From positions 1,178,001 to 1,242,000 of the forward strand of contig NZ_CP099490.1 in assembly GCF_023923205.1 (NCBI RefSeq): DNA of 64,000 nt. The letters run 5' to 3'. The stretch comes from Ornithinimicrobium cryptoxanthini (lineage in GTDB: Bacteria; Actinomycetota; Actinomycetes; Actinomycetales; Dermatophilaceae). Below are positions 8,415 through 16,146 of this stretch, in pieces (the first letter of the stretch is position 1; each line of letters opens with the position of its first letter). A program made the position numbers and the translations under genes. Below the pieces are notes generated by a model that saw only the letters and a list, made by a program, of their open reading frames with translations, did no database searches and was not told the origin of the DNA.

Positions 8415-8702
8415 TCACTCGACGGCGTCGATCAGGGCTCGCAGGACCCGGACGTGGTCGCGCAGGGCGGCGTGGCCGTGCTTGGTCAGCCCGACCCAGG
8501 TCGTCCGTCGCCCGGCCTGCACGCCCTTGCGGCTGTGCACATATCCGGCCTCGACCAGTGCGGAGATGTGCTTTGACAGCACGGAGTCGCTGACCTCGAG
8601 GAGTGAGCGTAGCGTCACGAACTCCGCCTCGGACACCGCGGAGAGCGAGGTGAGCAGCTGCAGCCGCACGGGGGCGTGGATCAACGGGTTCAGGATGGCC
8701 AT
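8415..8702 (-). CDS. Winged-helix (MarR/ArsR-like) regulator, second gene of a membrane-protein operon
   Basis: 95 residues forming a minimal winged helix: NPLIHAPVRLQLLTSLS, then FVTLRSLLEVSDSVLSKHISALVEAGYVHSRKGVQAGRRTTWVGLTKHG, matching the DNA-binding-domain regulators (PF13601 type) usually paired with a membrane protein gene. It overlaps the upstream membrane gene by ATGA, so it is translated with it. The two near-identical 19-base palindromes over the operon promoter (9257-9303) are its likely binding sites, giving autorepression. The inducing signal is unknown. Confidence 0.8.
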   Translation of the reverse strand: MAILNPLIHAPVRLQLLTSLSAVSEAEFVTLRSLLEVSDSVLSKHISALVEAGYVHSRKGVQAGRRTTWVGLTKHGHAALRDHVRVLRALIDAVE

Positions 8703-9265
8703 CAGCCGACGAGGAGCAGGGTGAGGAGTCCAACGCACGCCACGGCACCCAGTCCCGCCAGCACCCGTGGGGAAGCCCCGCGCGTCCGGGCCACGGGGTC
8801 GTGCCGATACGACTTCCACCACTCGCGCACGCCGACGGCGTAGCTGGCCCCCCCGACCACGGCGGAGACCGTCACGAGCCACCACGCCGACTCGAAGGCG
8901 GCCCAGATCGCGGCGCCGAGCGAGCCGAGATAGAGCAGGGAGATCAGCGTCCCGCTCCCCAGGAGCACCTGACTGCTGAGGCCATCCACCCTGGCCCCGT
9001 TGACCCGTCGGAACCGGTGCAGGATGAATGCAGCGACCAGGCCGAACACCGCCATCCCGGTCAGAACGACCGCTAGCCCGCCCGCCGTCTGCTGCGATAT
9101 CCCATAGGCAGCCGTGCCGACCTGCACGGCCACCCCGAGGGCCAGGGCGACGTGCAGCTCGCCGGGGAGTCGGAGGGAGTCGATCAGCTGGCTGCGTGAC
9201 TGGTCGGCCGCTGCCAGCATGGAGCGGGCGTGCTCGGGTTCGGGGCCGGTTGCTGCAGTTTCCAT
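8702..9265 (-). CDS. Four-TM membrane protein co-transcribed with a winged-helix regulator
   Basis: 187 residues. A soluble amphipathic N-terminus (about 1-45) is followed by hydrophobic segments around LHVALALGVAVQVGTAAYGI, GLAVVLTGMAVFGLVAAFIL, LISLLYLGSLGAAIWAAF / WWLVTVSAVVGGASYAVGV and VLAGLGAVACVGLLTLLLVG. No catalytic motif was recognised. Partner regulator and operator arrangement suggest a regulated membrane protein, perhaps an efflux or stress protein, but there is no direct evidence. The ATG at 9265 sits inside one operator and 7 bases after a -10 hexamer CATACT, pointing to a leaderless message. Confidence 0.7.
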   Translation of the reverse strand: METAATGPEPEHARSMLAAADQSRSQLIDSLRLPGELHVALALGVAVQVGTAAYGISQQTAGGLAVVLTGMAVFGLVAAFILHRFRRVNGARVDGLSSQVLLGSGTLISLLYLGSLGAAIWAAFESAWWLVTVSAVVGGASYAVGVREWWKSYRHDPVARTRGASPRVLAGLGAVACVGLLTLLLVG

Positions 9266-9303
9266 GTTGGCAAGTATGCCGCGAACTTTCCAGGTTGGCA
9301 AGT
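9257..9303 (-). promoter_or_regulatory. Double palindromic operator over a leaderless promoter
   Basis: Two 19-base copies are present on the plus strand: ACTTTCCAGGTTGGCAAGT (9285-9303) and AGTTTCCATGTTGGCAAGT (9257-9275), centres 28 bases apart. Each is an imperfect palindrome of arms ACTTTCCA/TGGCAAGT. On the minus strand the -10 CATACT (9278-9273) lies at the edge of the inner copy, and the start codon of the membrane gene (9265-9263) lies inside it. Binding would block both polymerase and the start site. Confidence 0.75.
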
Positions 9304-9329
9304 GCATGAAGCCGACGCCCTGCGGACGC

Positions 9330-9707
9330 TTATCCTCCAGCGGGTGCCGACTCCAGTTCTGTTGACGACGCGACGCCGGAGGACGGAGTGCATCGAACGG
9401 TGTAGGTCTGGGCGGTAGTTTCCAGCTGTCCCCGGCCGACGTCTTCTGAGGAGACTGACAGCACCACCTGGCCGGAGGCGTCGAGTATCTCGACGACTCC
9501 GGCCCCCACCACCGACACGTCATGCGTGCCCGCGGCCACGTCTGAACGATTCAGCTCGCACCCCTCAATGACGACCTCCAAAGGCGCGCTTGAGGGAGGT
9601 GGTGGTGGATCGCCGAGACAGCCTGCGACCAGCAGGGCAGGAGCCACCATCAGGAGCCCGCGGAGTCCGCCAGTGCCCGCGTGAGGACGGTTCGGACCGG
9701 TGCGCAT
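9330..9707 (-). CDS. Small hypothetical lipoprotein
   Basis: 125 residues. The signal GLLMVAPALLVAGC ends in a lipobox (VAGC), followed by a proline-rich linker (PPPPPSS) and a beta-rich domain of about 85 residues with one internal cysteine pair (EGC and VRC). The domain is not recognised. It should be anchored on the outer face of the membrane. SD AAGGAG lies 7 bases before the ATG at 9707. It is divergent from the NERD-helicase gene and upstream of the operator-controlled membrane gene. Confidence 0.7.
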   Translation of the reverse strand: MRTGPNRPHAGTGGLRGLLMVAPALLVAGCLGDPPPPPSSAPLEVVIEGCELNRSDVAAGTHDVSVVGAGVVEILDASGQVVLSVSSEDVGRGQLETTAQTYTVRCTPSSGVASSTELESAPAGG

Positions 9708-9856
9708 GTGCCTGCTCCTTCGCCGAGGATCGTTCCTCCAAGATAGGCGATGCGCGGTCCTGCGTGCCCTGGTCGACGGCGGTGGCCACCCGGGTGTCGC
9801 CGGCGGCCTGTCCGTGAGCTCTGATAGGTATGGGGCGCCCAATGGAGGGAGTGCCC

Positions 9857-11518
9857 GTGGCCGCGCGGTGCTTTCCGGAGTCGCCGACGTTTGAGACCGC
9901 CTCCGAGCACGACGTCTGGGAGCAGCTGCGTCGAGAGCTGGACGACGACGCGGTGCTGCTGGCCAACGCCCGGCTCACCAACGAGAAGGGTGACCACGAG
10001 CTCGACCTGGTGGTGCTACTGCCCGACGCCGGGGTCGTCTGCGTGGAGATCAAGGGCGGCACCGTCTCGGTCGACCAGGAAGGGCGCTGGTCGGTGGCGT
10101 CCGCCAAGGGAACCTACCACGGCGACCCCGTGGCTCAGGCCAGGCGCGGCAAATACGAGCTGCGGCGCTACATCGAGGACAACCCGGCCTGGAGCAGGGG
10201 TGCGGTGCGGTGGGCGCACACGGTCGTGACGCCATACACCGAGCTCGGCCCGGACTTCCAGACCCCCGACCTGCCCCGCTGGGCCATCCACGGCAAGGAG
10301 GACATGCCGCAGCTGGTGGCGCGGTTGCGCGACCTGGCCAACCGGCAGGAGAACAACCGCCGGCCGCCGAGTGCCGACGACATCAACGCGGCCCTGCAGA
10401 TCTGGACGAGCCGCAGCACCATCGTCCCGAGCGTGGTGAGCGAGGCCGACGAGCGGGAAGCCGTGGCCGACCGGCTCACCCAGGAGCAGTCCATGCTGCT
10501 CAAGGTCACCAGGCTGCTGCGGCGCGTGGAGGTGCGTGGCGGGGCCGGCAGCGGCAAGACGGTCCTGGCACTGACCCAGGCCAAGGACCTCACCAGGGGG
10601 AGCGCGGGCGAGGGGCGGGCGAGTCAGCGGGTGGCGCTGATCTGCTACTCGATCGGGCTGGCGACCTATCTCAAGCGCGCGGTGGCCGCGGCGCCCCGCA
10701 AGCACCGTCCGGCGTTCGTCGGGACCTTCCACGAGCTCGGGATGCAGTGGGGTGCCCCCGAGGGAGACCGCACCGACAGCGCCTTCTGGGAGGAGGAGCT
10801 GCCCGCGCTGATGGCCGAGCTGGCGCTGCAGCTCCCGGACGGTCAGAAGTTTGACGCCATCGTCGTGGACGAGGCTCAGGACTTCGCGGAGTCCTGGTGG
10901 CGGCCGCTGCTCTCGGCACTGCGCGACCCGGAGGTGGACGGGCTCTATGTCTATTCCGACGAGAACCAGCGCCTCTTCCCCCGGTTCGGGCGCCCGCCGA
11001 TCCAGCTGGTGCCGCTCGTGCTGGACCACAATCTGCGCAACACCAGGGAGATCGCGGAGGCGTTCCTGCCGCTGGCCCCGATGCGGATGAAGCTGCTGGG
11101 GGGCAGCGGCCCGGAGGTCACCTTCGTGCCGGCTGCGGGGGAGGGCATGCTGGACGTCGCCGACGACCAGGTCGAGCTGCTGCTCGACGAGGGGTGGGAG
11201 CCGGAGCACGTGGCGCTGCTCACCACCGGCCCCCGACATCCGCAGCAGCGTGAGCTGCAGGAGTCGCGTGGCCAGGAGGGCTACTGGCAGAGCTTCTGGG
11301 ACGCCGACGACGTCTTCTATGGCACGGTGCTCGGCTGCAAGGGACTCGAGCGTCGAGCGGTCGTGCTCTGCGTCAACTCGCTGGCTGAGCGGGACCGGGC
11401 CCGGGAGCGGTTGTATGTCGGGATGTCCAGGGCGACCGACCGGCTCGTGGTCGTCGGCGACCCGGAGGTGATCCGCCAGATGGGTGGGCCCGAGGTCGCC
11501 CACAAGCTTGGCCTGTGA
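9857..11518 (+). CDS. NERD-domain nuclease fused to SF1/UvrD-type helicase
   Basis: 553 residues from the GTG at 9857, chosen because GGAGGGA lies 6 bases upstream; in-frame ATGs at 9830 and 9842 are alternatives. The N-terminal NERD (PD-(D/E)xK) domain shows HELDLVVLL with D50 and VEIKGG with E64 and K66. The helicase follows: Walker A GGAGSGKT near 228-235, Walker B DEAQDF, motif III-like SDENQRLF, motif IV LDHNLRNTREIAEAF, motif V/VI GTVLGCKGLERRAVVLC and ERLYVGMSRATDRLVVVGD. Such fusions are predicted to process DNA in repair or in defence. It stands alone between a lipoprotein and CapA. Confidence 0.88.
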   Translation: MAARCFPESPTFETASEHDVWEQLRRELDDDAVLLANARLTNEKGDHELDLVVLLPDAGVVCVEIKGGTVSVDQEGRWSVASAKGTYHGDPVAQARRGKYELRRYIEDNPAWSRGAVRWAHTVVTPYTELGPDFQTPDLPRWAIHGKEDMPQLVARLRDLANRQENNRRPPSADDINAALQIWTSRSTIVPSVVSEADEREAVADRLTQEQSMLLKVTRLLRRVEVRGGAGSGKTVLALTQAKDLTRGSAGEGRASQRVALICYSIGLATYLKRAVAAAPRKHRPAFVGTFHELGMQWGAPEGDRTDSAFWEEELPALMAELALQLPDGQKFDAIVVDEAQDFAESWWRPLLSALRDPEVDGLYVYSDENQRLFPRFGRPPIQLVPLVLDHNLRNTREIAEAFLPLAPMRMKLLGGSGPEVTFVPAAGEGMLDVADDQVELLLDEGWEPEHVALLTTGPRHPQQRELQESRGQEGYWQSFWDADDVFYGTVLGCKGLERRAVVLCVNSLAERDRARERLYVGMSRATDRLVVVGDPEVIRQMGGPEVAHKLGL

Positions 11519-11542
11519 TCGGAGAGCTCGGCGACGGCCGCG

Positions 11543-12796
11543 TCAGCGCAGCGACTGCGCATACTCCTGGCTCATCCGGTCCAGCTCGCTGAGGATGCGT
11601 GCCCCGGCCGCCTGGCTGGGGGGAACCGCGACGGGGAAGCCGTCCTGGATCAGGACCGGGCTCCACGACGTCTCGCGCACACCATCGGGGCCGAGGGTCA
11701 GGTGCAGCACCGCGGTGTCGGACTCGGTCGCGCCGGTCGGATAGTCGAAGACGAAGTTGCCCAGGCTCCAGGCGATGAAGCTGCCGTCACTGCGCTCCTG
11801 GGCTGCCTGCAGCTGGTGGGGGTGGGAGCCGAGGACGGCGGTCGCGCCGGCCTCGAGGGCCGCGTTGCCCGCGGCCTGCTGCTCGGGGCTGAGGTGCTCG
11901 GTCGACTCGAACCCGCTGTGCAGCAGCACGATCACGTGGTCGGCCTCGGTCTGAGCGGCGGTGACGTCCTCCCTGATGGCCTCCGGGTCCGCCCAGGCCA
12001 GGCCGGGCGAGGTCGATGTCGCGGTCCAGGACTGCGCGTCGAAACCGCCCTGCTCGACCGGCATCTGCAGATAGCTCAAGAAGGAGATCCGCATCCCGTG
12101 GCGCTCCAGGACGACGGGCTCACGGGCCTCGTCGATGGTCGCCCCGACGCCGCCGTGGGCGATGCCCGCCTCCTGCAGCAGTCGGGTGGTGGAGTCCATG
12201 CACTCCTCGCCGAAGTCCAGGATGTGGTTGTTGGCCAGGCTGACCAGGTCGAAGGACCCATCCGTCAGCACGTCCACGCTGGAGGGCGCGGCCTGGAAGG
12301 GGTAGCCCTTCGGAGCCGGCGTCCCCCCGGAGCACAGCGGGCTCTCCAGATTGCCGATGGTGAGGTCTGCGTCGTGCAGCTCCTCGCGCACGCCAGCCAG
12401 GACCGCGCCGGTGCCCTCGCTCTGGATGCGGTCACCGACGTTGCGGGCGAACATGATGTCGCCGACCACCGCGAGGCGCACCTCGGTCCCCGGGTCGAGC
12501 GTGGGCTCGGCGTCCTCACGTGTCTCGGCGTCCTCCGGTATCTCTGCGTCCTCCGCCGGTGCGGACTCCTGCTCAGGCGGTGCGGACTCCTGCTCAGGGG
12601 GTGCGGGCTCAGCGGGTGCGGGGTCCTGCTCCGGCTCGGCCGTGGCCGCCACCTGGGGCGGCGTGTGGAAGGTGTCGTGGTTGCCCCCGCCCAGCAGGGC
12701 CAGGGCCACGGACAGCGCCAGCACCGCGGCGCCGATGACCACCACCGGACGGGCGGCGGCCGGGCGTGGCGGAGCACTGTGGCGCGGTCCTGACAC
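11543..12796 (-). CDS. CapA/PgsA-type metallophosphatase-like protein, membrane-anchored
   Basis: 417 residues from GTG 12796, which has GGGGGA 5 bases upstream; an in-frame ATG at 12883 gives a longer form. A single N-terminal TM (VVVIGAAVLALSVALALLGGG) is followed by a long Glu/Pro/Ala linker with three repeats of P-P-E-Q-E-S-A, then the CapA domain: VVGDIMFARN, IGNLESPLC, SLANNHILDFGEECM, VIVLLHSGFE, LGSHPHQLQ and GNFVFD. These metal ligands match the calcineurin-like CapA fold used in poly-gamma-glutamate or capsule synthesis. No capB/capC is nearby, so the substrate is unclear. It is convergent with the NERD-helicase. Confidence 0.87.
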   Translation of the reverse strand: MSGPRHSAPPRPAAARPVVVIGAAVLALSVALALLGGGNHDTFHTPPQVAATAEPEQDPAPAEPAPPEQESAPPEQESAPAEDAEIPEDAETREDAEPTLDPGTEVRLAVVGDIMFARNVGDRIQSEGTGAVLAGVREELHDADLTIGNLESPLCSGGTPAPKGYPFQAAPSSVDVLTDGSFDLVSLANNHILDFGEECMDSTTRLLQEAGIAHGGVGATIDEAREPVVLERHGMRISFLSYLQMPVEQGGFDAQSWTATSTSPGLAWADPEAIREDVTAAQTEADHVIVLLHSGFESTEHLSPEQQAAGNAALEAGATAVLGSHPHQLQAAQERSDGSFIAWSLGNFVFDYPTGATESDTAVLHLTLGPDGVRETSWSPVLIQDGFPVAVPPSQAAGARILSELDRMSQEYAQSLR

Positions 12797-12904
12797 AAGT
12801 CCCCCAAACAACTGATTGAATCGGTCGAGGCTAACGCAGTCTGCGGACCGTTCCAAAGTGCGCCGCAGGGCGACCCAGGTCAACAGGGCGGGGCGGGCGT
12901 CGGC

Positions 12905-13906
12905 TCAGTCCTGACTGAACGCCGAGTCGAACGACGCCGTCGCGGGGGAGTAGTCGAACCTCTTCAAGAAGGCCAGCGCCTCGGGTGCGCCCTCGAGGCG
13001 GTCCATGCCGGCGTCCTCCCACTCGACCGAGATCGGCCCGGCATAGCCGGCGGAGGCCAGCGCGCGGAAGCAGGCCTCCCACGGCACGTCACCCCGCCCG
13101 GTGGAGACGAAGTCCCAGCCGCGACGCGGGTCGCCCCACGGCAGGTGGGAGCCCATCCGCCCGTTGCGGCCGTTGCCGATCCGCATCCGGGTGTCCTTGC
13201 AGTCCACGTGATAGATCCGGTCAGCGAAGTCGGTGATGAAGCCGACCACGTCGATGTCCTGCCACAGCATGTGGCTCGGATCCCAGTTGAGACCGAACGC
13301 CTCGCGGTGGCCGATCGCCTCCAGGGTCTTCACCGTCGACCAGTAGTCATAGGCGATCTCGCTCGGGTGCACCTCGTGGGCGAACCGCACGCCGCACTCG
13401 TCGAAGACGTCCAGGATCGGGTTCCACCGGTCGGCGAAGTCCTGGTAGCCCGCCTCGATCCGCTCGGCCGGCACGGGCGGGAACATCGCGACGTACTGCC
13501 AGATTGAGGAGCCGGTGAAGCCGACGACCGTGTCGACCCCCATCTTCTGCGCGAGCCTGGCCGTCAGCTTCAGCTCCTCGGCCGCCCGCTGTCGCACACC
13601 CTCCGGGTCGCCGTCGCCCCAGACCCGCGACCCGACGATCGACTGGTGCCGCTCGTCGATCGGGTCGTCACAGACGGCCTGCCCCTTGAGGTGGTTGGAG
13701 ATTGCCCAACACCCCAGGCCGTGGCGCCGCAGGATCTCCAGCCGACCCTCGACATACTCCTCGTCGTCCCAGCGCCACGCGTCCAGGTGCTCGCCGGAGA
13801 CCGCGATCTCCAGCCCGTCATAACCCCACCCGGCGGCCAGCTCGGCCACCTCCTCGAGGGTCAGGTCGGCCCACTGTCCGGTGAAGAGGGTGAATCGGCG
13901 TGCCAT
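12905..13906 (-). CDS. Sugar phosphate isomerase/epimerase family protein (xylose isomerase-like TIM barrel)
   Basis: 333 residues beginning MARRFTLFTGQWADLTLEEVAELAAGWGYDGLEIAVSGEHLD. Metal and substrate residues of AP endonuclease 2-type barrels are visible: FAHEVHPSEIAYD, LNWDPSHMLWQ, IYHVDCKDTR and ISVEWEDAGMDR. It is the last gene of the sugar-transport operon, 50 bases after the dehydrogenase, and probably isomerises or epimerises an intermediate of the imported sugar or polyol. The precise substrate cannot be read. SD AAGGAGA precedes the start at 13906. Confidence 0.85.
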   Translation of the reverse strand: MARRFTLFTGQWADLTLEEVAELAAGWGYDGLEIAVSGEHLDAWRWDDEEYVEGRLEILRRHGLGCWAISNHLKGQAVCDDPIDERHQSIVGSRVWGDGDPEGVRQRAAEELKLTARLAQKMGVDTVVGFTGSSIWQYVAMFPPVPAERIEAGYQDFADRWNPILDVFDECGVRFAHEVHPSEIAYDYWSTVKTLEAIGHREAFGLNWDPSHMLWQDIDVVGFITDFADRIYHVDCKDTRMRIGNGRNGRMGSHLPWGDPRRGWDFVSTGRGDVPWEACFRALASAGYAGPISVEWEDAGMDRLEGAPEALAFLKRFDYSPATASFDSAFSQD

Positions 13907-13957
13907 CGTCAGGTCTCCTTCGTGGTGCGGGGTGCGGGGGTATGCCGTCAGTCTGGC

Positions 13958-15088
13958 TCAGTTGCCCGTCTCGGTCAGCAGGCCGCCGGCGGCGTGGCTG
14001 GTCTCGATCGCTTCGAGCACCCGCTGCGCGGCGAGGCCGTCCTCAAACGTGGCGTGCACCGGCTCGTCGGCCGCGATGGCGCGCAGGAAGTCGGCGGCCT
14101 GCGAGGTGAAGGTGTGGTCCCACCCGAGCACGTGACCCGCGGGCCACCACGCCTTCAGATAGGGGTGCTCGGGCTCGGTGACCATGATCGTCGTGGGACC
14201 GGAGGTGCGGGCGTCGCCGGCCTGCGTCAGGACCAGCTCGTTGAGCCTCTCGAGGTCGAAGCGCAGCGAGCCGGACGTGCCGAAGAGCTCGACGGTCAGT
14301 GCGTTCTTGCGTCCGGTGGCCACGCGGCTCACCTCGAGGCTGGCGACCACCCCGGAGTCCGTATGCAGAGTGGCCCAGGCCGCGTCATCGACAGTGACCG
14401 TCTCGGTCCCGTGGGGGCCGGGCCGCTCCGGGACGAAGGTGCGCAGGGTGCCGCTGGCGTGGGTGACGTGCTCACCGAGGAGATAGTGCAGCTGGTCCAC
14501 GGCGTGCGAGCCGAGGTCTCCGAGCACCCCGGAGCCGGCGGACTCCCTGCGCAGCCGCCAGGTCATCGGGGCCTGCGGGTCGCTGAGCCAGTCCTGCAGA
14601 TAGCTCAACCGGGCCTGCTGCACCGTGCCGATGCGTCCCTCGCCCACGAGCTCGCGGGCCAGGGCCAGTGCCGGCACGCGCCGGTAGTTGAAGCCGAGCA
14701 GTGCGCGTCCCCGGGCAGCAGCTGCGGCCGCGACGAGCGCCTCGCACTCGGCGACGCTGTTGGCCAACGGCTTCTCGACGAGGACGTGCTTGCCCGCCGC
14801 GAGCGCGGCGAGCGCCACTTCGGCGTGCAGGTGGCCGGGGGTGCACACGTCGACGATGTCGATGTCGTCGCGCTCGATCACCTCACGCCAGTCCGTGGCG
14901 ACCCCGGCCCACCCGAGATCGGCGGCGGCCTGCTCCACGCGAGTCCCGTCGCGGCCGACCAGGGTCTGCATCCGCACCGGCGCCACGTCGGGATAGAACG
15001 CGGCGACGTTGCGCCACGCGTTGGAGTGGGCACGGCCCATGAAGGAGTAGCCGATGACGGCCACGCCCATCGTGGTCGGGTCAGGCAC
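13958..15088 (-). CDS. Gfo/Idh/MocA family NAD(P)-dependent oxidoreductase
   Basis: 376 residues from GTG 15088, or MGVAVIG at 15070. The Rossmann motif is VAVIGYSFMGRAHSNAW; DIVDVCTPGHLHAEVALAALAAGKHVLVEKPLANS contains the E-K-P motif with catalytic Lys, and GSGVLGDLGSHAVDQLHYLLGE holds the D-x-G-x-H active-site motif. It probably oxidises or reduces a carbon of the imported sugar or inositol-like substrate. The GTG start overlaps the stop of the upstream epimerase by 8 bases with GGGGGA before it, giving translational coupling. Confidence 0.9.
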   Translation of the reverse strand: MPDPTTMGVAVIGYSFMGRAHSNAWRNVAAFYPDVAPVRMQTLVGRDGTRVEQAAADLGWAGVATDWREVIERDDIDIVDVCTPGHLHAEVALAALAAGKHVLVEKPLANSVAECEALVAAAAAARGRALLGFNYRRVPALALARELVGEGRIGTVQQARLSYLQDWLSDPQAPMTWRLRRESAGSGVLGDLGSHAVDQLHYLLGEHVTHASGTLRTFVPERPGPHGTETVTVDDAAWATLHTDSGVVASLEVSRVATGRKNALTVELFGTSGSLRFDLERLNELVLTQAGDARTSGPTTIMVTEPEHPYLKAWWPAGHVLGWDHTFTSQAADFLRAIAADEPVHATFEDGLAAQRVLEAIETSHAAGGLLTETGN

Positions 15089-15989
15089 GGGGTTCCCCCT
15101 CGGTCGTCGTGGTCTGTCGTGACGTCGTGGTCTGTCGTGAGGTGGCCAGCGACCGGAGAAAGGCGAGCCCGGTGGTCGCCAGGTCGTCCTGGGTCGGCGC
15201 CAGGGGGCGCCAGATGGAGGCGGCGGTCGCGATCGAGGCGTTGTCGGCGGTGAAGCTCTCGATGTTGAGCGGCCCGGCGTAGCCGACCTCGTCCAGCGCG
15301 GCCAGCAGCCCCGGCCAGTCGGTCTGGTCGCCGCCGGGGGCACCGCGGTCGCTGCCGCAGACCTGCACGTGCACCAGGTGCTCGGCGGCCAGGCGGACTG
15401 CGTCCGCGGAGGAGCGTTCCTCGATGTTGAGGTGATAGGTGTCCAGCGCCAGGCCGACGCCCTGTCCGAGCAGGTCGCCCAGACCGGTCAAGGCCTGGTC
15501 GACGGTGTTGATCAGCGAGGTCTCATAGCGGTTCAGCGGTTCGATGCCGATGCGGACGCCAGCGCCCCTGGCGTGCTCGGCCACGGGTGCGAGGTTCTCC
15601 TGCCACTGGGCATAGGTGGCGCTGCGCTGCTCGGGTGAGAGGCGCCATACCCGCCCTGTTGCGGCATAGAACGGCCCGCACGCGGACGTGGCCCCTGTGC
15701 CCGCCGCCAGGTCGATGCACTCCCGGAGGTAGTCCTGGGTGGCGCGGACCTGGGCCGCGTCGGTCTCGACCAGGTCACGCCCGGGAGCCATCGCGCCGAC
15801 GATAAAGGGGGTCAGACCTGTCTGGGCCAGCGCGGCGGAGACGGCCGACGCCGTGAGGTCGCCGGGGTTCTCGAGCGGGAGCTCGACCGCGTCGAAACCG
15901 AGCTCGGCGATGTGCCCGAGCAGGGCGGGCAGCTCGCGGTCGGTCAGCGGTGAGGTCCAGACCCAGGTGTTGACGCCGATGGCACGCAA
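15081..15989 (-). CDS. Sugar phosphate isomerase/epimerase (ketose 3-epimerase-like)
   Basis: 302 residues from a TTG start at 15989 with AGGAG 6 bases upstream. The start LRAIGVNTWVWTSPLTDRE and the metal-site segments GIEPLNRYETSLINTVDQAL (Glu), LALDTYHLNIEE (Asp/His), VHVQVCGSDRGAPG and LNIESFT (Glu) match D-psicose/D-tagatose 3-epimerase-like barrels. It lies behind the binding-protein gene after a strong intercistronic hairpin and overlaps the dehydrogenase. The tail carries two copies of the motif T-S-R-Q-T-T, a small local duplication. Confidence 0.87.
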   Translation of the reverse strand: MRAIGVNTWVWTSPLTDRELPALLGHIAELGFDAVELPLENPGDLTASAVSAALAQTGLTPFIVGAMAPGRDLVETDAAQVRATQDYLRECIDLAAGTGATSACGPFYAATGRVWRLSPEQRSATYAQWQENLAPVAEHARGAGVRIGIEPLNRYETSLINTVDQALTGLGDLLGQGVGLALDTYHLNIEERSSADAVRLAAEHLVHVQVCGSDRGAPGGDQTDWPGLLAALDEVGYAGPLNIESFTADNASIATAASIWRPLAPTQDDLATTGLAFLRSLATSRQTTTSRQTTTTEGEPRA

Positions 15990-16076
15990 CGGTGACTCCT
16001 GTCGCAAGGAGGGGTGGTCCCGCGGGCCGACGACGGCAGCGGGCGGGAGCGGGGGGTGGTTCTGGGGTGCTGTCCC

Positions 16077-16124
16077 GGGGGACGTGACACTGGTGTGCTC
16101 TGGCGCACCAGTGTCACGTCCCCC
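16077..16124 (-). terminator. Strong intercistronic hairpin between binding-protein and epimerase genes
   Basis: Left arm GGGGGACGTGACACTGGTG (16077-16095), loop of 10, right arm CACCAGTGTCACGTCCCCC (16106-16124): 19 perfect pairs. There is no T-tract on either side, so it may act as a partial terminator or as a 3' stabiliser of the binding-protein message, the usual way that importer operons make more binding protein than downstream enzyme. Confidence 0.8.
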
Positions 16125-16146
16125 AAGGACCTCGGTGAGTTGCCGG

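Noticed and set aside
9857..11518. Defence island including the NERD-helicase and the TM0106-type protein
   Set aside because: The two genes are more than 30 kb apart and surrounded by metabolic genes.
11543..12796. Capsule or poly-gamma-glutamate synthesis locus
   Set aside because: CapA-like protein only; no capB/capC ligase genes are nearby.
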